The notes beneath the pieces were generated by a model that was given only the letters and a program-made list of their open reading frames with translations, did not search any database and was not told where the DNA came from. DNA of 64,000 nt, taken from contig NZ_AZEH01000025.1 in NCBI RefSeq assembly GCF_001436275.1, positions 149,414 to 213,413 of the forward strand, in the 5' to 3' direction. This DNA is from Liquorilactobacillus oeni DSM 19972. Lineage in GTDB: Bacteria > Bacillota > Bacilli > Lactobacillales > Lactobacillaceae. Positions 8,078-16,324 of the stretch are shown here, one piece after another (position 1 is the first letter of the stretch; each line of letters opens with the position of its first letter). The position numbers were made by a program, and so were the translations under genes.

Positions 8078-8959
8078 TCAATCGATTGAAATCCCAAGAA
8101 TATCTAAAATACGATTAAAGTCAGTTGTTGTCAGGTAATCAATCTCGATCTTGCCCTTGCCGTTCCTGGAATTACCCTTAATTGCAACTTTCGTGCCAAA
8201 CTTCTCGCGCAGAGCTGATTCGCTGCGGCGATAATAAATTGCCGCAGGGTTTTGTTTAATTTCCTTTTTTTGCTTCGAGCCTATCCCGTTCATCCGGGTA
8301 ATCAGCTGCTCCAGCTGCCGGACGGTCAGCTTTTCTGCAACCGTCTTTTTAGCTAAAGAAACCAGCTGGTGTTTATCTTTGAGCGCCAGCAGAGTTCTTG
8401 CCTGCCCCATTGAAAGCTTTTGAGCCTGCAGCATTTGTTTAACTTCGTGCGGCAAGCCCAATAAACGCAGGTAATTAGCAATATACGGCCGACTTTTACC
8501 GAGCCGTTCAGAAACCTGTGTCTGCGTTAAGTTCAGCTTGTCCATCAGTGTATTATATGCCTCAGCTTCTTCAAGAGGTGTCAGGTCTTCGCGCTGCAGA
8601 TTTTCAAGCACCGCAATCTCCATCATACTCGGCTCGTCAAGCTGACGTACAATTGCAGGAATCTTCTTCTTGGCAGCTAGCTTTGAAGCCCGGAAACGCC
8701 GCTCGCCTGCAATGATTTCATATCCCTTAACAGTTGACTTGCGGACAATGATCGGCTGGAAAACACCCGACTTTTTAATTGAGGCTGTTAATTCAGCAAG
8801 CGCCGCTTCATCAAACGACTTACGCGGCTGATACGGGTTAGGTCTGATCTGGCTTAAATCAAGCTCTGTAACAACTTCTTCATTATCTTCGGGCTGTTCG
8901 AATTCTTGAAAAAGAGCTTCGATTCCGCGCCCCAATCCTTTATTATTCTTATTCGCCAT
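8078..8959 (-). CDS. parB: Chromosome partitioning protein ParB (Spo0J)
   Basis: A 293-residue ParB CTPase/DNA-binding clamp that loads at parS and works with ParA in origin segregation. The N-terminal domain has RPNPYQPRKSF and the CTP-binding motif GERRFRA. The central helix-turn-helix contains LTQTQVSERLGKSRPYIANYLRLL, and a basic linker and short C-terminal dimerisation domain follow. The ATG at 8957-8959 is chosen because AAAGGAGGT lies 11 bases upstream; a TTG three codons earlier is only two bases from that site. It overlaps the end of parA by 11 bases, indicating translational coupling. Confidence 0.95.
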   Translation of the reverse strand: MANKNNKGLGRGIEALFQEFEQPEDNEEVVTELDLSQIRPNPYQPRKSFDEAALAELTASIKKSGVFQPIIVRKSTVKGYEIIAGERRFRASKLAAKKKIPAIVRQLDEPSMMEIAVLENLQREDLTPLEEAEAYNTLMDKLNLTQTQVSERLGKSRPYIANYLRLLGLPHEVKQMLQAQKLSMGQARTLLALKDKHQLVSLAKKTVAEKLTVRQLEQLITRMNGIGSKQKKEIKQNPAAIYYRRSESALREKFGTKVAIKGNSRNGKGKIEIDYLTTTDFNRILDILGISID

Positions 8960-9716
8960 GATCAGCAAGTACCTCCTTTGCTAAGGCCCTGTATTCCGCA
9001 GCACCACGTGAAGCAGGGTCATAATCTACGATTGTCATGCCGTGGCTGGGTGCTTCAGACAGCCTGACATTCCGCGGAATGATTGTATGATAAACCTTAT
9101 CTTTAAAGAATTTCCGTACTTCAGCAACGACCTGTGTACCGAGATTGGTACGTGCATCCAACATTGTCATTAAGACCCCTTCAATTGAAAGTTCAGGGTT
9201 AAAGTGTTTCTGAACAAGCCTAATGGTATTCATCAGCTGGCTTAAGCCTTCAAGTGCATAATACTCGCTTTGCACTGGGATCAGAATCGAGTCGCTTGCG
9301 CTGAAAGCATTGATAGTAAGCAGCCCCAAAGAAGGCGGACAGTCGATTAAGATATAATCATACTTTTCTTTGACTTGCTTGATTGCATCCAGCAGACGCG
9401 ATTCGCGTGCCATTTGCGATGTTAATTCAATCTCGGCACCGGATAACTGAATCGTGGCCGGAACAATCTCCAGTCCCTTATGATTAGTTGCAATGATCGT
9501 CTTTTCAAGCGGATAGTCATTGACCAAAACATCGTAAATATCTTTTTCAATTTTATTTTTATGTATCCCGACGCCGCTTGTGGCATTGCCCTGTGCGTCA
9601 GAATCGATCAGTAGAACTTTTTTGCCCAGATCTGCTAAACAAGCCCCCAGGTTAACGCTGGTAGTTGTCTTGCCCACGCCGCCCTTTTGATTTGCCAAAG
9701 CAATTACAATTCCCAT
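8949..9716 (-). CDS. parA: Chromosome partitioning ATPase ParA (Soj)
   Basis: A 255-residue Walker-type ParA ATPase with the deviant Walker A KGGVGKTTT at residues 11-19, the A' motif LIDSDAQGN and Walker B YILIDCPPSLG. It lacks an N-terminal DNA-binding extension, so it is the short chromosomal Soj type that binds DNA non-specifically in the ATP dimer form and is stimulated by ParB. It lies between noc and parB, the standard arrangement near the replication origin in Bacilli. Confidence 0.95.
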   Translation of the reverse strand: MGIVIALANQKGGVGKTTTSVNLGACLADLGKKVLLIDSDAQGNATSGVGIHKNKIEKDIYDVLVNDYPLEKTIIATNHKGLEIVPATIQLSGAEIELTSQMARESRLLDAIKQVKEKYDYILIDCPPSLGLLTINAFSASDSILIPVQSEYYALEGLSQLMNTIRLVQKHFNPELSIEGVLMTMLDARTNLGTQVVAEVRKFFKDKVYHTIIPRNVRLSEAPSHGMTIVDYDPASRGAAEYRALAKEVLADHGE

Positions 9717-9739
9717 GAAATTTCCCCCACTTTGCTATC

Positions 9740-10582
9740 CTATTCTTTATTTTGCTTATCAACGGGGATCTCAATTATGATCCTATGAAATCCTGGTACG
9801 TCTTCTTCATGTGTTTTCAGTTTCATACCGTTATCATTAATCATTTTAACAGATTTTTTAATTGTATTGACAGCTATGCGGGTATCATGCAGCATTCCCC
9901 TGGCTCTTTTTTTATTTGCTTTTTTAGGCTGCTGTTTTTTACTATCCTGTATCTGTTTGATGAGTATCTCAGTATCTTTAACAGTCAGCTGCTGGGCAAT
10001 TACCTTTTTAATGACAGATATCTGCTCTTCTTTTGGGAGTCCCAATACACTGCGCCCATGACGCTCTAAGACTTTACGCTGCATAATCGCCTGCTGCACG
10101 TATTCAGGCAGTTTGAGCAGTCTTAGCTTATTAGCTACAAATGACTGGCTCTTTCCGATCGCCTGTGCAAGCTGGTTTTGCGTTAATTTGTTGAGTTCCA
10201 TCAACTCCTGATACGCTTTGGCCTCTTCAATCGCACTCAATCCTTCGCGCTGCAGATTTTCAATTACCGCCAGAGAAGCAGCCTCGGTGTCTGAAAGCTG
10301 CTTGATGATTGCCGGGATCTTTTCCCAGCCCAAAAGACCAGCTGCCCGGAAGCGGCGTTCTCCTGCAATGATCTCATAATGCTGCGGTTCGTATTCGCGC
10401 ACGATAATCGGCTGCAGCAGACCATGGTCCTTAATTGTCTGCGCTAACTCTGCCAGTTTGTCGTTGTCAAAAACCCGGCGCGGCTGAAAACGATTGGGTA
10501 CGATCTGCGCCAGTGCAAGCTTTTCTACCTGCTGTTCATTTTTTTTATCTTTTTTCCCTTTATTAAAAAGTGAAAAACCCAC
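9740..10582 (-). CDS. noc: Nucleoid occlusion protein Noc (ParB family)
   Basis: A 280-residue ParB paralogue. It has VPNRFQPRRVFD, the CTP-binding GERRFRA and a helix-turn-helix with LTQNQLAQAIGKSQSFVANKLRLL. The short N-terminus before the ParB domain, starting MGFSLFNKGKK, is hydrophobic then basic, like the membrane-targeting amphipathic segment of Noc. Position immediately upstream of parA and downstream of rsmG is the classic noc locus. Noc prevents division over the nucleoid by recruiting DNA to the membrane. I did not find a clear Noc-binding site (ATTTCCCGGGAAAT type) in the window. Confidence 0.9.
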   Translation of the reverse strand: MGFSLFNKGKKDKKNEQQVEKLALAQIVPNRFQPRRVFDNDKLAELAQTIKDHGLLQPIIVREYEPQHYEIIAGERRFRAAGLLGWEKIPAIIKQLSDTEAASLAVIENLQREGLSAIEEAKAYQELMELNKLTQNQLAQAIGKSQSFVANKLRLLKLPEYVQQAIMQRKVLERHGRSVLGLPKEEQISVIKKVIAQQLTVKDTEILIKQIQDSKKQQPKKANKKRARGMLHDTRIAVNTIKKSVKMINDNGMKLKTHEEDVPGFHRIIIEIPVDKQNKE

Positions 10583-10587
10583 GATTT

Positions 10588-11331
10588 CTACCCCCTAGAA
10601 GCTGAATCTTTCAGCGGCTTTTTAGCCGGCATCCCTGGTTTTCTGGGATATTTTTTTGGTGTTTCCTTAACCTTTTCAAAGACAATCAGATGACGCTCAT
10701 CGCCGGTCTCCGGCAGTAGCAGCTTGCTATCGCTTTTAAAGCTGCCTCCCAGAAGTTCTACCGCATACTGCGCTTCGGCAAGTTCACTGTGCGCCTTTTG
10801 CGCCTTGAGTGCAACGAAGTCTCCGCCTATTTTAACAAGCGGCAGACACAGCTCAGAAAGGATGTTCAGCCGCGCTACCGCCCGGGCAGTCACAACATCA
10901 AAACTTTCACGGAATTCACTCTTGGCACTTGCAAATTCTTCTGCACGAGCGTGGTAGAATGAAACTCCCTCTAATCCCAGTGTTTCTGCCAGTTCCTGCA
11001 AAAATGCGATTCGTTTATTCAGGGAATCTACAATTGTCACTTGCAGCTGTGGAAAACAGATCTTTAAGGGAATTGAAGGAAAACCGGCTCCGGCACCGAC
11101 ATCGCATAGCCGCAGCGGCAGGGTCTGCAAACGCGGCTCTGCTAACGCAGGCAGCAGCGAATCAAAAAAATGCTTAAGGTAGACGTCTCCTTCAGCCGTA
11201 ATCGCGGTCAAGTTGACCTTGGAGTTGGTCTTTACCAGCAGTTTGAAGTACTTATTGAACTGTTCCTGCTGTTTTTGTGTGAGCACGATTTTCTTTTTTG
11301 CCAATGTTTGTGTAAATTCTTCTGGTGTCAT
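10588..11331 (-). CDS. rsmG: 16S rRNA (guanine527-N7)-methyltransferase RsmG
   Basis: A 247-residue SAM-dependent methyltransferase that modifies G527 of 16S rRNA (the GidB family). The SAM-binding loop [13 protein letters not shown] is near residue 77, and motif regions [11 protein letters not shown] and VTARAVARL follow. The C-terminal 25 residues are a very basic, proline-containing tail ([16 protein letters not shown]) typical of Gram-positive RsmG. It is the first gene of the leftward rsmG-noc-parA-parB cluster. Confidence 0.95.
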   Translation of the reverse strand: MTPEEFTQTLAKKKIVLTQKQQEQFNKYFKLLVKTNSKVNLTAITAEGDVYLKHFFDSLLPALAEPRLQTLPLRLCDVGAGAGFPSIPLKICFPQLQVTIVDSLNKRIAFLQELAETLGLEGVSFYHARAEEFASAKSEFRESFDVVTARAVARLNILSELCLPLVKIGGDFVALKAQKAHSELAEAQYAVELLGGSFKSDSKLLLPETGDERHLIVFEKVKETPKKYPRKPGMPAKKPLKDSASRG

Positions 11332-11357
11332 TTTGGTCCTCTTTTTCTCTCGGCTAC

Positions 11358-11387
11358 TGTTTTTTGTGAAACAAAAAATGTTTCACA
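11358..11387 (-). promoter_or_regulatory. Degenerate parS-like site and inverted repeat in front of rsmG
   Basis: Bases 11358-11373 match the bacterial parS consensus (TGTTTCACGTGAAACA) at 13 of 16 positions, with all three mismatches in one half. The intact half GTGAAACA is followed after five A bases by TGTTTCAC, so the arms 11365-11373 and 11379-11387 form a perfect 9-bp inverted repeat with the two parS half-sites facing outward. Its place just upstream of rsmG-noc-parAB makes a role in ParB or Noc binding or autoregulation plausible but unproven. Confidence 0.4.
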
Positions 11388-11595
11388 CACTAGTACTAGT
11401 TTAAGATATTTGCTGCTCAAATACAAGGGGCGGCTGTCTTCAAAAAAACAGAAATATCCTTTCTTTTTCCCTCGATGCGGCAGTATTTTGGACTTCATAT
11501 TCAAAAGCGAAGTTCCCCCAAAAAGATACTTAATTAAGTCCAGCCCTGCTTTTATTTTACCTTACAGGAAAATGCATGTAAAAGGCAGCTTAAAA

Positions 11596-11624
11596 TTGTT
11601 TTTTGAAAAATAAACCGTTATCAT
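11596..11624 (+). promoter_or_regulatory. Sigma-A promoter for the small membrane protein
   Basis: TTGTTT (11596-11601) and TATCAT (11619-11624) with a 17-bp spacer, about 25 bases before the start codon. The rest of the 11332-11649 gap is AT-rich with no other feature apart from the parS-like site. Confidence 0.5.
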
Positions 11625-11649
11625 TTAGTTATGAAAAGGGGGCATTACT

Positions 11650-11835
11650 ATGAATAACAAAGACCTGCGCGTCGTTATCGCATTGCTGATCACTGCATTT
11701 TACCTTTCTATCCGTTATGTTGCTGACCTGTCTTTCGTAAATGCTTATTTTGATTACCTGATGGCACTCTTGATCTTAATTGTGATGCCCCGGCCGAAGT
11801 TCGCGTTATGGCCGCGAAAAACTGAAAACGAATAG
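11650..11835 (+). CDS. Small two-helix membrane protein
   Basis: A 61-residue protein with two hydrophobic stretches (roughly residues 7-22 and 33-47) separated by a short loop, ending in a basic and charged tail (PRPKFALWPRKTENE). AAAAGGGGG lies about seven bases before the ATG. It stands alone with its own promoter and terminator, on the opposite strand from both neighbours. I do not recognise a family; the hydrophobic profile and clean signals argue that it is a real gene. Confidence 0.65.
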   Translation: MNNKDLRVVIALLITAFYLSIRYVADLSFVNAYFDYLMALLILIVMPRPKFALWPRKTENE

Positions 11836-11849
11836 TTATTTAAATTTAA

Positions 11850-12023
11850 CAAGGGACTGAGTCAAAATTGACTCAGTCCCTTATTTTAAGCTGAATATAC
11901 CATTAATCGTGTTGCAATAGTCAGTCTTTTTCGCTCAACGGCAAGTTACACATAATCAAATTCGACCATGTTCGTAATTCATAGTTAATACTCAAAATCT
12001 AATGACTGGCACTCTTTTTCACC
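11850..12023 (-). repeat. Dispersed repeat, copy A, containing a terminator hairpin
   Basis: Bases 11872-11935 are 61/65 identical (one indel) to 13446-13510, in the same orientation. A second shared block, a GACT/GGCACTCTTTT segment, lies at about 12004-12019. Next to the core is a perfect 14-bp stem (11851-11864 with 11869-11882) that can end transcription of the small membrane gene from the left and of the DUF4097 gene from the right. Copy A has about 65 extra bases inside it compared with copy B. Confidence 0.75.
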
Positions 12024-12030
12024 AGTAAAC

Positions 12031-12726
12031 TTATCTCGTTGTAACTCTAACTTGACCTGTTCCGCTAACAATCTTGAGCTGTTTTGTCTGGTGGTCATCA
12101 TAATTTTGATTAGAGGCCGCTTTCCTCTGCCCGTTTAACTTAAAGGTGCCGGTCTTTATCGAAACTTTTAAGCCCGGTGCAGCTAAGTTGTTGAATACGG
12201 TCGTGCCATTGCGCTTTTTAACTTCTCCACTACCTTTAAGAATCAAATTTTGTCCTAAGCTCGTACCATTGCGATGGTCGATTGTAAGATCTTGAACAGT
12301 TATTTTATTTAATTTCAGCAAGCCGTTCAGCTGATCCACACTAAGTTCTTCCAGAGACTTGCCGGCCGGAAGCGTAATCCGGATTGTTGCGGACTTTCCC
12401 AACTCCAGGCGATGGGAGAAATAATCCTTTTGCGTAATTATGAGCTGCTGCTTGGCAGCTGTCACTTTAAATTGGGAAGCTGGGATATTTTCTAAATCAA
12501 CTTTAGGCTTAGTTCCCTCTTCAATAAATATTCTCGCTGTTCTGACTTTAAGTTCGATGTTTTGCAGCTGAGGACTTAAGCTGCGTGAAGACGTCTGCAG
12601 TTTTTCAAACTTCAGGCTGTTAACATCAATTCTGCGCGCAGACTTTTGCGCCCATAAAGCAAACCCGCCTCCAACTAAAAGCAGTATCACAATAAAGAAC
12701 CCCAGCCATATTAAAATAGTTTTCAT
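12031..12726 (-). CDS. Membrane-anchored DUF4097-like protein
   Basis: About 231 residues. One N-terminal membrane helix (residues 4-27) is followed by an extracytoplasmic region rich in beta strands with the repeating hydrophobic pattern of DUF4097 (putative adhesin, beta-helix-like) proteins, for example LTIDHRNGTSLGQNLILKG and KTGTFKLNG. Such proteins often accompany a transcriptional regulator or stress sensor; here it follows a TetR gene by 20 bases and is probably its target. The start is the second of two adjacent ATGs (12724-12726), which is five bases from GGAGG while the first is only two. Its molecular role is unknown. Confidence 0.75.
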   Translation of the reverse strand: MKTILIWLGFFIVILLLVGGGFALWAQKSARRIDVNSLKFEKLQTSSRSLSPQLQNIELKVRTARIFIEEGTKPKVDLENIPASQFKVTAAKQQLIITQKDYFSHRLELGKSATIRITLPAGKSLEELSVDQLNGLLKLNKITVQDLTIDHRNGTSLGQNLILKGSGEVKKRNGTTVFNNLAAPGLKVSIKTGTFKLNGQRKAASNQNYDDHQTKQLKIVSGTGQVRVTTR

Positions 12727-12746
12727 CATTTCCTCCTTTTTTGAAA

Positions 12747-13310
12747 CTAGTTCTGCTTTCCAATCACAGCTTTCAAGTATTCCTTAACAAGGGCACGCAG
12801 CATTTCTGTCTGCTCCATGAATCCTCGGCTGTCAAACACCGTATCAAGATAGCTGACAAATAACATTAACTTTTGCAGCTTATTTTGCTGTTCGGCGGTC
12901 AATCTCAGCAGAGCAGTTTTTTGCTGCAGCCACCTTTGCAGATAATCACCGAAAGGATAGACTGCGTCTTCGCGTGCATAATATTCATGCAACAGCGTAC
13001 CGAGTTCCGGCTTGTACCATTCAAGTAAAATATTATTACCTTTTACTTGGCGGAAGATAAAGTCCAGTAAATAATCAACTCCTTCTATGAGGTCAACCTG
13101 AGCTGTAAGCTTTTCCATCAATTTTTGACGCATCAGGTTATTTTCTGCAACGTAAACGGCAAGGAAAATTTCCTTTTTTGAGTTGAAGTACTTGTAAAAC
13201 GAGCCGGTTGCAATTCCGGCAGCTTTTGTAATCTGGCTAACATTTGTGTTTTTGTAGCCTTGGGCGAGAAATGTTTTTCTTGCTGCAGCCAGCAATCCTT
13301 GTTTATCCAT
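12747..13310 (-). CDS. TetR/AcrR-family transcriptional regulator
   Basis: A 187-residue regulator. The N-terminal helix-turn-helix is clear: ARKTFLAQGYKNTNVSQITKAAGIATGSFYKYFNSKKEIF in family alignment, with the recognition helix ending in GSFYKYF. The C-terminal two thirds is a helical ligand-binding and dimerisation domain without recognisable specificity. ATG at 13308-13310 is chosen because AAAGGA lies nine bases before it; a TTG one codon earlier is possible. A long palindrome lies directly upstream, so it probably represses itself and the co-transcribed DUF4097 gene. Confidence 0.9.
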   Translation of the reverse strand: MDKQGLLAAARKTFLAQGYKNTNVSQITKAAGIATGSFYKYFNSKKEIFLAVYVAENNLMRQKLMEKLTAQVDLIEGVDYLLDFIFRQVKGNNILLEWYKPELGTLLHEYYAREDAVYPFGDYLQRWLQQKTALLRLTAEQQNKLQKLMLFVSYLDTVFDSRGFMEQTEMLRALVKEYLKAVIGKQN

Positions 13311-13322
13311 CAAAGTGATCCT

Positions 13323-13360
13323 TTCTATGAATGAATAATATTTTTAATTCATTCATAGAA
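13323..13360. promoter_or_regulatory. Operator palindrome for the TetR regulator
   Basis: Perfect 14-bp arms TTCTATGAATGAAT (13323-13336) and its complement (13347-13360) around a 10-bp AT spacer, starting 13 bases upstream of the TetR start codon. The GAATGAAT/ATTCATTC core resembles operators of efflux-linked TetR regulators. Confidence 0.75.
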
Positions 13361-13416
13361 TAACATACTTTTAGCTGAAAAGACAATTTTGCAGCTTACA
13401 ATTAAGAGCAAGAAAA

Positions 13417-13530
13417 AAGGACATGAGTCAAAGATTAACTTTTGGCTCAGTCCCTTATTTTAAGCTGCATATACCCATTAATCGTGTTGCAATAGTCAGC
13501 TTTTTTCGCTACGACTATTGGCACTCTTTT
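13417..13530 (-). repeat. Dispersed repeat, copy B, with the fliS-operon terminator
   Basis: The second copy of the repeat described at 11850-12023 (core 13446-13510). On the minus strand it ends in a long stem (13417-13456, GGACATGAGTCAAAG paired with CTTTTGGCTCAGTCC) followed by six T, the likely terminator for fliS. An internal pair, CAATAGTC with GACTATTG, forms a second hairpin. Confidence 0.75.
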
Positions 13531-13628
13531 GATAAGGCATATTGAAAATTTTTAAATTTAATTTTGGCTTTCGATCTGCTGACAGATTGCTAACAGCTAT
13601 TTACAGCTTTTTAATACTGAAATACCAT

Positions 13629-14003
13629 CTAATCGTTAATCTTAAGTTGCTTCCAAGCTGTTAACAATTCTTCCAGCATCTTGATCACAGGTACTATCAG
13701 GTCTTTATCCTTATTAATGTTCGCAGCTACCAGCTGGCGCTCCATAAAATCATACAACTGGGAAAGCTCTTGGGGCAGCTGGCTTTCAATATTCTCGTTA
13801 AGTGCATTACGCAGCTCACTAATAATATCTTGGGCTTTAATCAACTGCTGATGAGCTGCCAGCATATTTTGTTCGTTCAAAGCAAGTTCTGCTCTTTTAA
13901 GATTTTTAATCGCACCTTCATACAGCAAAACGATCAGTTTCTGCGGTGAAGCGCTCATCACTTGGTTTTTTAAATAACTATTGCTTACATCTTGATAACC
14001 CAC
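13629..14003 (-). CDS. fliS: Flagellin export chaperone FliS
   Basis: A 124-residue helical chaperone that binds the C-terminus of flagellin in the cytosol and delivers it to the export gate. It has the family landmarks NSYLKNQVMSASPQKLIVLLYEGAI at the N-terminus, then the helices with DIISELRNALN and LYDFMERQLVAANINKD. The start is GTG at 14001-14003 with AAAGGAG nine bases upstream. It is the last gene of flaG-fliD-fliT-fliS. Confidence 0.95.
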   Translation of the reverse strand: MGYQDVSNSYLKNQVMSASPQKLIVLLYEGAIKNLKRAELALNEQNMLAAHQQLIKAQDIISELRNALNENIESQLPQELSQLYDFMERQLVAANINKDKDLIVPVIKMLEELLTAWKQLKIND

Positions 14004-14017
14004 TATTAAACTCTCCT

Positions 14018-14353
14018 TTAAAAATCAACGTCGATCAGGGCGGCGCCTTTATCCTGCTGCAGGTAAGCACTGACTATACTGCTTGGACGGTTTAGTTTTT
14101 GAATCTGCTGTGCAACTGCATTTTTTTGTTTCTGCAAATTTACAGTCAATTCACCGTACTGTGCAACCACTTGTGCAGTCAGCTGCTGCAGTTCAGTATC
14201 ATTTTCCGTTACTGAAATACCTGTATTTTCAGAAATTAACTGTCTTGCCTGCTGTAGTACCTCTTCAGCCTGTTTTACGCTATGCCCGTCCCACGACTTC
14301 AAAACAGCCAGCAGCGTACGCAAAGCTTTTTCTTTTTCTTCTTTTTGATTCAT
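14018..14353 (-). CDS. fliT: FliT-like chaperone
   Basis: A 111-residue helical protein located between fliD and fliS, where fliT normally sits. FliT binds the filament cap protein FliD and FlhA. Sequence similarity cannot be judged by eye because FliT is very variable; the assignment rests on position, size and an all-helical, Gln-rich composition. The ATG at 14351-14353 is chosen because GGAGG lies eight bases upstream; the frame is open five codons further to a GTG that overlaps this site. Confidence 0.65.
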   Translation of the reverse strand: MNQKEEKEKALRTLLAVLKSWDGHSVKQAEEVLQQARQLISENTGISVTENDTELQQLTAQVVAQYGELTVNLQKQKNAVAQQIQKLNRPSSIVSAYLQQDKGAALIDVDF

Positions 14354-14376
14354 CAAACCGTCCTCCACTTTAAAGC

Positions 14377-15786
14377 CTAATCAGTTGTAGTCGAAGTTGT
14401 ACTCGTGAAGTAACTCAACTGGGACTGTGCTTCCATCATTGCCTGATCCAAACGGGTAAACATATCAACGTAATAATCTTTTTTTGCGGCCAGCATTGTG
14501 TTAAAACTATCAATCTGACTGTTAAGATCCTTAATACTCGAGTCAAAACCGGCAGTTTTGCTGGCAATCACACCTTTATTGGTTGAAGTATCTGCAAGGT
14601 ACTTGTTAGCAAGATCATCCAACCCTGCGGCATACCCGGTTGCAGAAGTCACGGTTCCAGTCACACTTTTAGTCGCATTATAAAAGAAGTTCTTAACGGC
14701 ATCCGGGTCAGCTGCAAGGGTGGCATTCAACTTGTCCTGGTCTAACCCTAACGTGCCATCACGATCAACAGAAGAGATGCCCACAGCATCAGGATTCAGC
14801 GTTGTGCCACTGACAGTCGGCGTCGTGATCAGGCTACGCAAAGATGTCTGCAAGCGCATCAATTCGCTATCGCCAACCAGCTTGCCGGTAGTGTTGTCCG
14901 AGCTACTTGGGTCTCCGACAGAAAGATCGTCACTGATTAAACTCATCATGCTATTATACTGGCTGACAAGGTCATTGACTGCTGAGACTGTCTTGGAAGT
15001 ATCATTTTGCAAGGACAGAGTCACATGAGTATCGCTGACCTGTGCTAAGGTAAAGGTCGTACCTTCAACAGCATCACTGACAGTATTGCTGTTGCGTTCG
15101 ACCTGCAGTCCATCCAGTTCAAAAAGTGCTGTCTGTCCTGTAGTGGTCGCTGCTTTCGACCCTAAGCCTAAAGATTCAGCTGCATCGCCGCTAACACTGA
15201 TGTCTTGAGCACCCATATCGGTATTATTCAGCACCAGCCGGTTATCAACGATGCCTGCTTTAACATGTGAATCTTTGGTCTGCTGGTTAATCTTATCAAC
15301 AATGTTAGTGAGCGTATCTGTACTTTCGATGTTAATAGCAAAAGTTTTACTGCTGCCGTCATCACTTTTCTGCGCACTGTTAAGTGTTAGGGTGCCAGTA
15401 ACATCAAGGGCTGTCTTCGTTCCTTTTGTATTCTGTTCACCCACAATTTTTGTAGCAGTAGCAAGGCGATCGACCTTCAGATCATAAGTTCCTTCTGCAG
15501 CCGCTGTTGTTCCTGAAATGGAAGCAATCTGGCTGTTTGAAGTCGTAGCATTCTTAGTCTGAAAAGCACTGTCGGATTCAAGTGCCTGCACTTTGGTCAA
15601 GAAGTTCGCCAACCGGGTTTTAACGTCTGTCCAAGCAGTTTTTTGATCCGTCAACGTCGTAATCTGGGTTTGCGCCCGTGTTTTACCCGCAGAATCTGCT
15701 TGAAGCAGCTGTTCGATATCATCAGCAGTGATACCTGAATATTGCCCCAACGTTGCACTCATTCCATCAGTGGTAATACTTGCCAT
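14377..15786 (-). CDS. fliD: Flagellar filament capping protein FliD
   Basis: A 469-residue FliD (HAP2) that forms the cap under which flagellin polymerises. The N-terminal FliD_N region contains LGQYSGITADDIEQLL and ITTLTDQKTAWTDVKTRL; the C-terminal region has SLRSLITTP, DAVGISSVDRDGTLGLD and the coiled tail ending in MFTRLDQAMMEAQSQLSYF, all typical. The middle is Thr/Ser rich. It lies in the same operon as the flaG, fliT and fliS genes. Confidence 0.95.
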   Translation of the reverse strand: MASITTDGMSATLGQYSGITADDIEQLLQADSAGKTRAQTQITTLTDQKTAWTDVKTRLANFLTKVQALESDSAFQTKNATTSNSQIASISGTTAAAEGTYDLKVDRLATATKIVGEQNTKGTKTALDVTGTLTLNSAQKSDDGSSKTFAINIESTDTLTNIVDKINQQTKDSHVKAGIVDNRLVLNNTDMGAQDISVSGDAAESLGLGSKAATTTGQTALFELDGLQVERNSNTVSDAVEGTTFTLAQVSDTHVTLSLQNDTSKTVSAVNDLVSQYNSMMSLISDDLSVGDPSSSDNTTGKLVGDSELMRLQTSLRSLITTPTVSGTTLNPDAVGISSVDRDGTLGLDQDKLNATLAADPDAVKNFFYNATKSVTGTVTSATGYAAGLDDLANKYLADTSTNKGVIASKTAGFDSSIKDLNSQIDSFNTMLAAKKDYYVDMFTRLDQAMMEAQSQLSYFTSTTSTTTD

Positions 15787-15795
15787 CTTATCTCA

Positions 15796-16221
15796 CTATC
15801 CTTTCCTATCAATTGCAATCCCCATCTGATCCCAGATTTTACCAATTACATCAAGCATCTTGGAAGAAGGAATTTCCTGGAGAACCTTTTCTGTACGCAT
15901 ATCCAGCAGTTCAACATACGTGCGCCCAGTACGCTTATGAATTTTAAAAGCCAGCTTAGTATCCCGGCCTAAAAGCCGCTTATTCATCTTTGATACAGCC
16001 TGACGTAATTCTTCTTCGCCAAGTTCAACGCCTTTACTTTTTTCTTGAATGCTTTGTACTTTAACCGCTTTTTCCATAGAATCCTGTATTTTCCCTTGGT
16101 CAGCAAGGAGATCCTTTGCAAGGCTTGCGAAGTCGAAGTCGCCAATATTGGCTTGCGCTTGCGGTTCAATCGGCTGCAGCTTCTGCACATTATCAACTGG
16201 CTGTACGTTATTAAGCTCCAT
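15796..16221 (-). CDS. flaG: FlaG-family flagellar protein
   Basis: A 141-residue protein. Its C-terminal 80 residues match the FlaG/YvyC family: LAFKIHKRTGRTYVELLDMRTEKVLQEIP followed by a short helix with KIWDQMGI. The N-terminal half is variable and polar. FlaG affects filament length in other bacteria; its mechanism is unclear. It is the first gene of flaG-fliD-fliT-fliS, starting about 35 bases after the flagellin terminator with no recognisable promoter of its own, so expression probably comes from read-through of hag. Confidence 0.85.
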   Translation of the reverse strand: MELNNVQPVDNVQKLQPIEPQAQANIGDFDFASLAKDLLADQGKIQDSMEKAVKVQSIQEKSKGVELGEEELRQAVSKMNKRLLGRDTKLAFKIHKRTGRTYVELLDMRTEKVLQEIPSSKMLDVIGKIWDQMGIAIDRKG

Positions 16222-16258
16222 TTCAACCCTTCTTCCGTTAAATTAAATTATGTATGGT

Positions 16259-16296
16259 GCAAAAGCCGACTGTCCCAGTGGGCAATCGACTTTTGC
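16259..16296 (-). terminator. Hairpin after the flagellin gene
   Basis: GCAAAAGTCGATTG pairs with CAGTCGGCTTTTGC, with one or two mismatches, 30 bases after the flagellin stop. There is no strong T run, so partial read-through into flaG is likely. Confidence 0.6.
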
Positions 16297-16324
16297 AAAA
16301 AGCTGATTATTAATATGTTAGTGA

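Noticed and set aside
9000..9015. A parS site inside parA
   Set aside because: Only 11 of 16 bases match and the site is within coding sequence, so it is reported only as a weak candidate in a finding.
16222..16258. A sigma-28 promoter directly before flaG
   Set aside because: The best match (GTCGATTG with TAAT 18 bp upstream) has the wrong spacing and a poor -10; read-through from hag is more likely.
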